Shown: in pieces, positions 1-5,428 of the stretch
How the letters are laid out: every line of letters begins with the position of its first letter
How positions within the stretch are numbered: the first letter of the stretch is position 1
DNA from: Candidatus Omnitrophota bacterium
GTDB taxonomy: Bacteria; Omnitrophota; Gorgyraeia; Gygaellales; Profunditerraquicolaceae
DNA: 6,434 nt
Assembly: GCA_023228185.1 (NCBI GenBank)
Contig: JALOBQ010000055.1
Location: 1 to 6,434, forward strand
Direction: 5' to 3'
Notes under the pieces: generated by a model
Databases searched by the model: none
Seen by the model: only the letters and a program-made list of their open reading frames with translations
Told to the model about the DNA's origin: nothing
Made by a program: the position numbers and the translations under genes

Positions 1-823
1 AAATATTAGGCCAGCCAAACTGCATCAGCAAGGGAAAGGATTAAAACGGATCATTACCGTTTTGGATAAATTACTCAAAGAATCTTCTTCTGGCAGGATA
101 CTGCGCGAAGGTATGGCTGTGGTGATCTGCGGCTGCCCGAATGTGGGAAAATCTTCTCTTTTAAACGCCTTGCTGAAAAATAAGCGTTCTATCGTTACCC
201 CGCTAGCCGGCACTACGCGCGACGCGATTGAAGAAACGATCGATTTCCTCGGTGTCCCTGTGAGGTTGATTGATACCGCGGGGATTTTAAAACCGCGCGA
301 CATTGTCGAGAAGCTTGCGGTGCGCCGCTCAAATAAGCATATTCTCGAGGCTGATCTCGTGCTGATTATTTTTGACGGCCATCAAAAATTATCTTTTGAA
401 GACGAGAGATTGATCAAACAGGTAAAAGGGAAGAGAGCTATCGCGGTGATCAATAAAATGGATTTGAAGCTTAATATTGAAAAAACAAAAATCGCTAAAA
501 TTTTCGGGCCGCCATTAGAAATTTCCGCGAAACACTCAAAAAATATCAGCCAGCTTAAAGAGGCGATCGTGGCAGCTGCTTTTATCGGCAACCAACCGGC
601 TAAAGAGCATGTCCTGGTGAGCAACCTCAGGCATATTAACGCTTTGCACCAGGCGCGGGCGCTTGTTTCAGAGGCGCAAGCGTCTTTGCAGAATGGATTG
701 TCCGAAGAATTTGTCTCGCAAAGTTTAAAAGAAGCGGTTGCGCTGTTAGACCAGATCCTGGGGAAAAGTTTTTCCGAAGACCTGCTGGATAAAATATTCA
801 GCGAATTCTGTATCGGTAAATAA
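1..823 (+). CDS. mnmE: tRNA modification GTPase MnmE, C-terminal part (5' end outside window)
   Basis: MnmE works with MnmG to build the 5-aminomethyl-type modification on wobble U34 of certain tRNAs, in the cytoplasm. The reading frame is open from the left edge (first full codon at 2), so the TTG at 62 is internal and 273 codons are visible of a family length near 450. All five GTPase motifs are present: P-loop GCPNVGKSS (131-157), AGTTRD (206-223), DTAG (272-283), NKMD (452-463) and SAKH (524-535). The protein ends in FCIGK, the family's C-terminal motif with the conserved cysteine. The upstream residues fit the helical region before the G domain. The N-terminal folate-binding domain is out of view. 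folE follows after 83 nt on the same strand. Nothing suggests decay, and identification is firm. Confidence 0.97.
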   Translation, partial: NIRPAKLHQQGKGLKRIITVLDKLLKESSSGRILREGMAVVICGCPNVGKSSLLNALLKNKRSIVTPLAGTTRDAIEETIDFLGVPVRLIDTAGILKPRDIVEKLAVRRSNKHILEADLVLIIFDGHQKLSFEDERLIKQVKGKRAIAVINKMDLKLNIEKTKIAKIFGPPLEISAKHSKNISQLKEAIVAAAFIGNQPAKEHVLVSNLRHINALHQARALVSEAQASLQNGLSEEFVSQSLKEAVALLDQILGKSFSEDLLDKIFSEFCIGK

Positions 824-843
824 AGCCAAAAGCATTGCTTCCA

Positions 844-862
844 TTAAGAAAAGCATTCTTAA
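844..862 (+). repeat. AT-rich 7-bp inverted repeat between mnmE and folE
   Basis: TTAAGAA and TTCTTAA form a perfect 7-bp inverted repeat around a 5-nt loop in the 83-nt mnmE-folE gap. Only one of the seven pairs is G-C and no T-run follows, so it is a poor intrinsic terminator. The 9-mer AAAAGCATT also occurs twice nearby (828-836 and 849-857), the second copy spanning the loop. It may be chance structure in AT-rich DNA. Confidence 0.25.
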
Positions 863-906
863 AAACATATTGCAGAAACAGCGTTTTTATAAGATAATGA
901 ACGTCA

Positions 907-1461
907 ATGAATAAACTAAAGATAGAAAAAGCAGTGCGCCAAATTTTAGAAGCGATTGGCGAGGATCCTAAAAGGCAGGACCTTTTGGAAACTCCCCGCC
1001 GTGTAGCCGAAATGTGCGAGGAGATATTTTCCGGCATCAGCCAGAATCCGCAAAAAGAACTGGAGGTTATCCTGGAGCAGAAGCATCATGAAATTGTGCT
1101 GCTCAAAGGGATTCCTTTATATAGTATTTGTGAACATCATCTTTTGCCTTTTTTGGGCAAAGCTAATATCGCCTATATTCCTAAAAATGGGCGCGTAACC
1201 GGGTTAAGCAAACTTGCCCGCGTGGTAGATATTCTTTCACGCCGTCCGCAGGTGCAGGAAAGATTAACCACGCAGATTGCTGAAATCGTGATGGCTAAGT
1301 TAAAGCCGTTAGGCGTGATGGTGGTTATCGAAGCTGAGCATTTATGTATGTCTATGCGCGGAATAAAAAAACCCGGCACAATGACTGTAACCAGCGCTGT
1401 GCGCGGTATATTTAAAGAAAGTGAAAAAACCCGCGCCGAAGCTTTGGCTTTGATGCGTTAA
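907..1461 (+). CDS. folE: GTP cyclohydrolase I FolE
   Basis: This enzyme converts GTP to 7,8-dihydroneopterin triphosphate plus formate, the entry step to tetrahydrofolate and also to queuosine-type 7-deazapurines. The 184-aa length is typical of the short bacterial form. Visible signatures are CEHHLLPF with zinc ligands C75 and H78, a SKLARVVDILSRRPQVQERL helix at about 101-120, and EAEHLCMSMRG with H145, the third zinc ligand C147 and R151. These match the zinc site and GTP pocket of E. coli FolE (C110, H113, H179, C181). ATG 907 is the first start in its frame, since an in-frame TGA sits at 898-900. No clear Shine-Dalgarno precedes it, so translation may be leader-poor or coupled to upstream transcription. 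No pterin or queuosine gene is adjacent, so the sequence does not say which pathway it serves here. Confidence 0.97.
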   Translation: MNKLKIEKAVRQILEAIGEDPKRQDLLETPRRVAEMCEEIFSGISQNPQKELEVILEQKHHEIVLLKGIPLYSICEHHLLPFLGKANIAYIPKNGRVTGLSKLARVVDILSRRPQVQERLTTQIAEIVMAKLKPLGVMVVIEAEHLCMSMRGIKKPGTMTVTSAVRGIFKESEKTRAEALALMR

Positions 1462-1476
1462 TTTATTTAAAAATAA

Positions 1477-1482
1477 AGAGGT
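1477..1482 (+). promoter_or_regulatory. Ribosome binding site fixing a GTG start
   Basis: AGAGGT lies 6 nt before GTG 1489. It selects this GTG as the start, and the first 17 codons then encode a complete lipoprotein signal peptide. Any later ATG would lose that peptide. An all-A/T inverted repeat (TTTATTT 1462-1468, AAATAAA 1471-1477) abuts the site but is too weak to claim a function. Confidence 0.8.
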
Positions 1483-1488
1483 AAAATC

Positions 1489-2544
1489 GTGAAGAAAATT
1501 GTAGTTTGTTTATTACTCGGCGTATTCTTATCAGGCTGCGCGACGTATAAATTCCAGCCTGGCCCCAAGCCGATGGATAATGGATATATGGTTTCTTATA
1601 AAGGCACGTTAATTCCGGAATATACGCTCGGCCCGGATAAAAAATTTCCCGATATGGCTTTGGCAAAAGAACGTTTCAACCGCCGGCACGGGAAAGTGGA
1701 ATATTATTATAAAAAAATGGGCCGCATCCAGAGTTCTTTTCAGGCGAATATCGCCCAGCCGGTGACGATTTTTGTGGATTTTATCGGCGGGGTTTTCTAT
1801 TGGCCTTTTATGGCAGTTTCAGATTATCGCTATAATCATAACCCAGCGTATAAAGAAAAATTAGATAAGCGTGATGAACAGAATGAGGCGCTGGAGCAGG
1901 CTAAAATAGATGATTTAAAAATCAAGCTTAACGCGTATGTTCAGCAGGATTTGGTAAAAGAGGATCCGGCTTATGTTATTCCAGCGGCGCCAACAGTAGC
2001 TGCCGCAGCCGTTGCTGTTTCCGCGGAGCCAGCCGTCGCAGCCGTCCCTGTTTCGCTTCCTGCACCGGAAGTTATTTCTTCGAGCACGCAGCCGGTTTTA
2101 GAAACACAAGTTCCTGCAAAAACACAATCTTCTGAAACTTTACAAACGAATGCCGATACACAGCCTGCCGCAAATACGCAAGTAGTTGAAAAAATCCAGG
2201 TTCCTGAGGCCAAAGAACCTCCAGCAGAGCCTGTTTTGGAAAGCAAAGTTATTCCCGCGATAGAATATGCCGCTCCAACGGCTGTAATTATCGCCCGTCC
2301 GCAAAAAGGTTTTTCTCCCTTAATGGTAAAATTCTCCGCCGGTAAATCCCGCTCCCCCAATGGCAAGATCGTTTCCTATAACTGGGATTTCGGCGATGGC
2401 GATTCAGCCACTTTAAAAAATGTATCCAATACTTATTGGAGCACTTCTTACGGTTCAAGGAATTTTACGGCTACTTTGACTGTCAAGGATGACAAAGGCG
2501 CAACCGCTACTGCCAGCACGCTTATCGAAGTAAGCACGAAATAA
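1489..2544 (+). CDS. Envelope lipoprotein with C-terminal PKD domain
   Basis: This 351-aa protein starts with a short signal peptide ending in the lipobox LSGC, with lipidation predicted at C17, so it should be exported and anchored to a membrane. Residues about 18-160 form a charged, aromatic-rich domain I do not recognise. It includes a hydrophobic stretch (92-110) followed by AVSDYRYNHNPAYKEK. Residues about 162-260 are a Pro/Ala/Val/Thr-rich, probably disordered linker. Residues about 263-349 are a PKD (Ig-like beta-sandwich) domain, shown by YNWDFGDG at 297-304 and the terminal strand FTATLTVKDDKG. PKD domains usually mediate protein or carbohydrate contacts at the cell surface. It lies 27 nt after folE and 31 nt before the sensor kinase, which suggests a link to signalling, although this is only inference from position. 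Gene and lipoprotein nature are firm, and the function is unknown. Confidence 0.88.
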   Translation: MKKIVVCLLLGVFLSGCATYKFQPGPKPMDNGYMVSYKGTLIPEYTLGPDKKFPDMALAKERFNRRHGKVEYYYKKMGRIQSSFQANIAQPVTIFVDFIGGVFYWPFMAVSDYRYNHNPAYKEKLDKRDEQNEALEQAKIDDLKIKLNAYVQQDLVKEDPAYVIPAAPTVAAAAVAVSAEPAVAAVPVSLPAPEVISSSTQPVLETQVPAKTQSSETLQTNADTQPAANTQVVEKIQVPEAKEPPAEPVLESKVIPAIEYAAPTAVIIARPQKGFSPLMVKFSAGKSRSPNGKIVSYNWDFGDGDSATLKNVSNTYWSTSYGSRNFTATLTVKDDKGATATASTLIEVSTK

Positions 2545-2551
2545 ACGCAAA

Positions 2552-2567
2552 GTTGTTGAAAAACAAC
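2552..2567 (+). other. GAAA-tetraloop hairpin just upstream of the sensor kinase start
   Basis: GTTGTT, GAAA and AACAAC form a perfect 6-bp stem closed by a GNRA-type GAAA tetraloop. It begins 7 nt after the lipoprotein stop and ends 8 nt before ATG 2576. No T-tract follows, so it is not a standard terminator. The following CATTCTATT contains no Shine-Dalgarno, so the hairpin occupies the usual ribosome-binding region. It could affect mRNA stability or kinase translation, or be chance. Confidence 0.4.
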
Positions 2568-2575
2568 ATTCTATT

Positions 2576-4375
2576 ATGAGAATCCAAACCAAATTATTAA
2601 TTTTGACGATTATCTCGTTATGTTTTTTTGTCGTCACGTTTTTGCTTTTTATGCGCTTAGAAGAAAGCAGGCTAAATACTACTCTTCAACAAGCGGAAAA
2701 AGAAGAGTATGTCATTCTCGATAAACTCCTGAATCTTAAGGGGCTATCTTTGTTGACATTAGCCAATGATTATTCTTATTGGGATGAGATGGTTAGTTTC
2801 GTTTCCACAAAGGATAAAAAATGGGCAAAAGCCAATATGGAAACTGCTTTAGTTACTTTTCAGGTTAATGCCGAATGGGTATATGATATTGATTTTAATT
2901 TTGTTTATGCTTTCAGCGATACCGCGGGCAAAAAGTTAGAAAAATTACCGTTGAGCAAAGATGATATGAGAAAGTTATTTTCGCAAAGCCGGTTTTGCAA
3001 TTTTTTTATCAATACTCCTTCAGGGTTAATGGAGATTCGCGGAGCAACGGTTCATCCCACGCTTGATGTTAAACGATTGACCATCCCCCAGGGGTATTTT
3101 TTTGTCGGCCGTCTATGGGATAAGGAATTTTTATCTGAACTTTCTGATTTAATGGGCGGCAGCTTGACGTTGTTGCCATATTTTGGTGAAAAGTTAAAGG
3201 CCTCTTCGAAAATTGTTTCTGAAAAAGGCGTGCTTCATTTAAGCAGGGCGTTAAATGATTTTAACGACCAGCCGCTGATGATGATAAATATTTCTATTGA
3301 ATCTGAAACAGTCCAAACGTTAAAAAGGGCTTCTCCAAAAATTATTTTTACGATTACCTCGATTATTATTTTCGCTTTTTTGATCATGATTTTTTTACTT
3401 AATCATTGGGTGAATATACCGTTACAGCAGATTGCCAAAACATTAAGTACCGGGGAGTTGTCTCATATCCGGCTGTTAGAGAAGGATAGGGCGGAATTCG
3501 GCGATATCAGCCGCCTGATTGTGGGGTTTTTTAATCAGAAGGAAGCGCTTGTCAAAGAGATTAGCGAGCGTAAAAAAGTCCAGGAAGAGATTAATAAAGC
3601 GAATGTGCAGTTAACTGAAGCTCAGGATCAACTGATCCAGGCTGAGAAATTGAACGCTGTAGGACAGTTAGCCAGCGGGGTAGCTCATGAAGTAAGAAAT
3701 CCCCTTGGCATAATCGTGCAGGGAGTGAATTTTTTGGAAAAAAAGGTGCCTGTTGACGGCAAAGATATTGCCGAAGTTTTGGCGATGATCAAAGATAGCG
3801 TTAAAAGAGCTGACGCGATTGTTGCCTCATTGCTTGATTTCTCCCGCGCGGCAAACCTGGGTTTACAACCGGAGAATATTGATTCCATCATCAGCGACAG
3901 CTTAAATCTGATAAAAAATCAGCCGGAACTTAAAGCTATAGCGATAGATAATCAGGTGCCTTCGGGCCTGGCTAAAGTTTTGGTGGATAAAAATAAACTT
4001 GAGCAGGTCTTTATTAATATTTTGTTAAACGCTATTCAGGCGATGCCCAATGGCGGTAAGCTGGTTATCCGCGGTTATGAAAAACAACTTAATGAAATAA
4101 GGCATGGTATAGGCAATAGGGAGAATGATCATTTTAAACTAGGAGAGAAAGCCGTAGTTGTTGAGTTTGAGGATACTGGCGTTGGGATTCCCGAAGAATA
4201 TTTAGATAGGGTTTTTGACCCATTTTTTACTACTAAAGGCCCGCGCGGAGGGTCTGGTTTGGGTTTATCGGTAAGCCGGAATATTATGCATCGGCATAAA
4301 GGGCTGATTTATTTATCCAGCCAGCCAGGTAAAGGAACGATAATAACTATTATCTTAAAATTATCTAAGAGGTGA
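2576..4375 (+). CDS. CHASE4-HAMP sensor histidine kinase
   Basis: This 599-aa membrane kinase autophosphorylates on histidine and should pass phosphate to the regulator encoded 3 nt downstream. TM1 spans about residues 7-27. The extracytoplasmic region (about 30-250) has CHASE4 hallmarks: NDYSYWDEMVSF near 64-75, then WVYDIDFNFVYAF, and a late GYFFVGRLWD strand. TM2 is about 256-277, followed by a HAMP region with the conserved EFG turn and a coiled coil (about 325-360). The H-box GVAHEVRNPLG places the phosphoacceptor at H371, in the NtrB-like HExRNP class. The ATPase domain has an N-box with N485, G1 DTGVGIP (533-539), the F-box FDPFFTTK (547-554) and G2 GGSGLGL (558-564), so it looks active. 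A hydrophilic stretch of about 20 residues (near 503-522) precedes the G1 box. The ligand is unknown. ATG 2576 gives a natural MRIQTKLLIL start but lacks a Shine-Dalgarno. Confidence 0.95.
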   Translation: MRIQTKLLILTIISLCFFVVTFLLFMRLEESRLNTTLQQAEKEEYVILDKLLNLKGLSLLTLANDYSYWDEMVSFVSTKDKKWAKANMETALVTFQVNAEWVYDIDFNFVYAFSDTAGKKLEKLPLSKDDMRKLFSQSRFCNFFINTPSGLMEIRGATVHPTLDVKRLTIPQGYFFVGRLWDKEFLSELSDLMGGSLTLLPYFGEKLKASSKIVSEKGVLHLSRALNDFNDQPLMMINISIESETVQTLKRASPKIIFTITSIIIFAFLIMIFLLNHWVNIPLQQIAKTLSTGELSHIRLLEKDRAEFGDISRLIVGFFNQKEALVKEISERKKVQEEINKANVQLTEAQDQLIQAEKLNAVGQLASGVAHEVRNPLGIIVQGVNFLEKKVPVDGKDIAEVLAMIKDSVKRADAIVASLLDFSRAANLGLQPENIDSIISDSLNLIKNQPELKAIAIDNQVPSGLAKVLVDKNKLEQVFINILLNAIQAMPNGGKLVIRGYEKQLNEIRHGIGNRENDHFKLGEKAVVVEFEDTGVGIPEEYLDRVFDPFFTTKGPRGGSGLGLSVSRNIMHRHKGLIYLSSQPGKGTIITIILKLSKR

Positions 4376-4378
4376 GAA

Positions 4379-4762
4379 ATGGCTAAAAAGAATATCCTTA
4401 TTGTTGATGACGAGGATAATTTTACAAAATTGGTGAAACTAAATTTGGAAGCCACCGGTAATTTCGAAGTGATGGTTTTATCCGGCCCCAAAGATTTACT
4501 AACTTCTTTACGGCATTTTAAACCGGATTTGATTTTGCTTGATTTATTGATGCCCGGCACCGGCGGCCTGGAGGTCTGCGATATATTAAATGATGATGAG
4601 TTTGGCAGAAAAGTGCCTGTAATTATTCTTTCCGCGTTGGATAAAATGGCGGATAAGTCTAATGCTTATAAAAAAGGCGCTGTGGATTACCTTGTCAAAC
4701 CCATTGAAACAGAGGAACTTATTAGCCGTATTGATAGAGTCCTTCAATCCCGCTACGGCTAA
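4379..4762 (+). CDS. Single-domain response regulator (CheY-like receiver)
   Basis: This 127-aa protein is a bare receiver domain. It has the acidic pocket D10/D11 (VDDE), phosphoacceptor D55 in LILLDLLMPG, the switch residue S85 and Y104, and K107 in the YLVKP motif. It ends about 20 residues after the K107 loop, with no DNA-binding or enzymatic output domain. It therefore probably acts through protein contact, by passing phosphate onward, or as a phosphate sink. Its ATG is 3 nt after the kinase stop. The Shine-Dalgarno AGAGGTGA (4368-4375) overlaps the kinase's final codons and stop, a layout that favours translational coupling and a stable kinase:regulator ratio. The kinase upstream is its obvious partner. 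No regulator target is encoded in the window. The left edge of the repeat element begins 9 nt beyond the stop. Confidence 0.95.
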   Translation: MAKKNILIVDDEDNFTKLVKLNLEATGNFEVMVLSGPKDLLTSLRHFKPDLILLDLLMPGTGGLEVCDILNDDEFGRKVPVIILSALDKMADKSNAYKKGAVDYLVKPIETEELISRIDRVLQSRYG

Positions 4763-4771
4763 TTAGATCCT

Positions 4772-4801
4772 CCCTGTTTCCGCTTTGACTTGGAAACAGG
4801 G
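4772..4801. repeat. Perfect 10-bp hairpin at the left edge of the element
   Basis: CCCTGTTTCC (4772-4781) and GGAAACAGGG (4792-4801) are perfect inverted copies around a 10-nt loop. The right arm is also the start of the first tandem unit, and the left arm is a truncated inverted copy of that unit, making a REP/BIME-like head-to-head pair. It lies 9 nt after the response regulator stop. It could block exonucleases or weakly terminate transcription, but no T-tract follows. Confidence 0.8.
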
Positions 4802-4860
4802 TCCAACTCGTGAAGGAAACAGGGTCCAACTCAATCTGGACAGTGGGGTATTACTAAAAG
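4792..4860 (+). repeat. Left tandem array of 23-nt units
   Basis: Three units begin at 4792, 4815 and 4838, a period of 23 nt. The first two share a perfect 18-bp start, GGAAACAGGGTCCAACTC, and differ in the last five bases. The third begins GGACAGTGGGG and is a diverged relative or a distinct inner motif. Its last seven bases overlap the 3' end of the transposase gene, whose stop codon is at 4854-4856. Confidence 0.85.
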
Positions 4861-5336
4861 ATTAGTTCATCTAACAATTTTTTACCGCTATTTTTATTTA
4901 AAACTCTTCCCCGATAGCTGCTAAATTTATAATCCCCAGGATTAGCAACGATGCCTGCCCTGACTGGATTTAGCTCAACATAGTTGATGCAATTCACAGC
5001 ATAATTATCCTTATTTATAACCTTACTTTTAAATCTTCCCTGCCATAAGTGGCCTACTTTTCCATATTTATTATTGAAATAACTGGTGTAAGAACGATGC
5101 AGGCATTGCATAAATTTTGACAATTTTTTCGCGGTTTCTGGCTCGCCTACTAGATGAATATGATTTGGCATTAAACAATAACCGTATATATGAAATGAGT
5201 ATTTGAGTTTATAGCGATATAGTTGGGCTAAGTAAAATTCAAAATCCTCTTCATCAAGGAATACTTTTTGTTTTTGATTCCCACGGATGTAGACATGATA
5301 ATAAGCGTTTTCAACCAGCAATCTTGTTTCAGTCAT
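4854..5336 (-). CDS. REP-associated Y1 (HUH) transposase
   Basis: This 160-aa protein belongs to the transposase IS200-like/REP-associated tyrosine transposase (RAYT) group, single-strand DNA endonucleases that form a 5'-phosphotyrosine intermediate. The HUH metal site is MPNHIHLV with H59 and H61. The region GHLWQGRFKSKVI is a family signature. The likely catalytic tyrosine is Y119 in NYVELNPVRAG, by alignment with Y115 of E. coli TnpA-REP. The N-terminal YYHVYIRGNQKQKVF strand is also typical. Length is normal and no frameshift is seen, so it appears intact. ATG 5336 is preceded by AAAGGA, with 5 nt between AGGA and the start. The gene is visibly more AT-rich than its neighbours, consistent with acquisition. 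It lies on the same strand as comM, inside the inverted repeat array described at 4772-5427. Its substrate is probably that array. Whether it still moves or only acts on dispersed repeats cannot be told here. Confidence 0.93.
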   Translation of the reverse strand: MTETRLLVENAYYHVYIRGNQKQKVFLDEEDFEFYLAQLYRYKLKYSFHIYGYCLMPNHIHLVGEPETAKKLSKFMQCLHRSYTSYFNNKYGKVGHLWQGRFKSKVINKDNYAVNCINYVELNPVRAGIVANPGDYKFSSYRGRVLNKNSGKKLLDELIF

Positions 5337-5369
5337 TTTTTTCCTTTTGTAATGTTAATTTTTATTAAT

Positions 5370-5427
5370 CCCACTGTCCCTCACGACTTGGACACTGTTT
5401 CCAGGTCAACTTGGACCCTGTTTCCAA
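5370..5427 (-). repeat. Right array, inverted counterpart of the left repeats
   Basis: Read on the minus strand, units begin at 5425 (GGAAACAGGGTCCAA), 5402 (GGAAACAGTGTCCAA) and 5379 (GGACAGTGGG), again every 23 nt. The outermost core is extended by TT to make the 17-bp match with the left side. The array ends 1 nt before the comM stop codon, so any comM transcript must run into it. The 17-mer is itself an imperfect palindrome (TTGGA, 7-nt loop, TCCAA). Confidence 0.85.
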
Positions 5428-5428
5428 T

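Larger units (their letters stand above)
4772..5427 (-). mobile_element. REP-associated Y1 transposase element with mirror-image subterminal repeats
   Basis: A Y1/HUH transposase gene is enclosed by short repeats that are inverted between the two sides. The outer pair TTGGAAACAGGGTCCAA is perfect over 17 bp (4790-4806 against 5411-5427). The middle pair matches at 14 of 15 bases (4815-4829 against 5388-5402). The inner pair GGACAGTGGG is perfect over 10 bp (4838-4847 against 5370-5379). The spacers between cores are 8 nt in every case on both sides. HUH transposases of this group act on short palindromic repeats as single strands, so these repeats are the likely substrate. No target-site duplication is visible, which fits the single-strand mechanism of Y1 enzymes. 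The exact outer borders are inferred from where the repeats stop. Confidence 0.75.

Noticed and set aside
62..64. TTG as the start of the GTPase gene
   Set aside because: The frame is open to the left edge and the upstream residues continue the MnmE helical domain, so the gene begins outside the window.
870..895. Possible promoter before folE (TTGCAG and TATAAG)
   Set aside because: The spacer is only 12 nt and the -35 box matches 3 of 6 bases, so it is not supportable as a sigma-70 promoter.
1971..2366. Minus-strand 131-codon open frame rich in Ala, Gly, Ser and Thr
   Set aside because: It mirrors the low-complexity Pro/Ala linker of the lipoprotein, and its composition follows from that repetitive coding sequence.
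4763..4853. Intrinsic terminator for the kinase/regulator genes
   Set aside because: The 10-bp hairpin is strong but is followed by TCCAACTCG with no T-run. It is better explained as part of the repeat element.
4792..4860. CRISPR-like array
   Set aside because: There are only two near-identical 18-bp units with 5-nt differing tails and no room for spacers. The inverted counterpart on the other side and the Y1 gene explain it as a transposon end.
5381..5409. Possible outward -35 box TTGACC upstream of the transposase on the minus strand
   Set aside because: The hexamer is good, but the position 17 nt downstream is TCGTGA, not a -10 box, and the TTGAC is part of the repeat unit.
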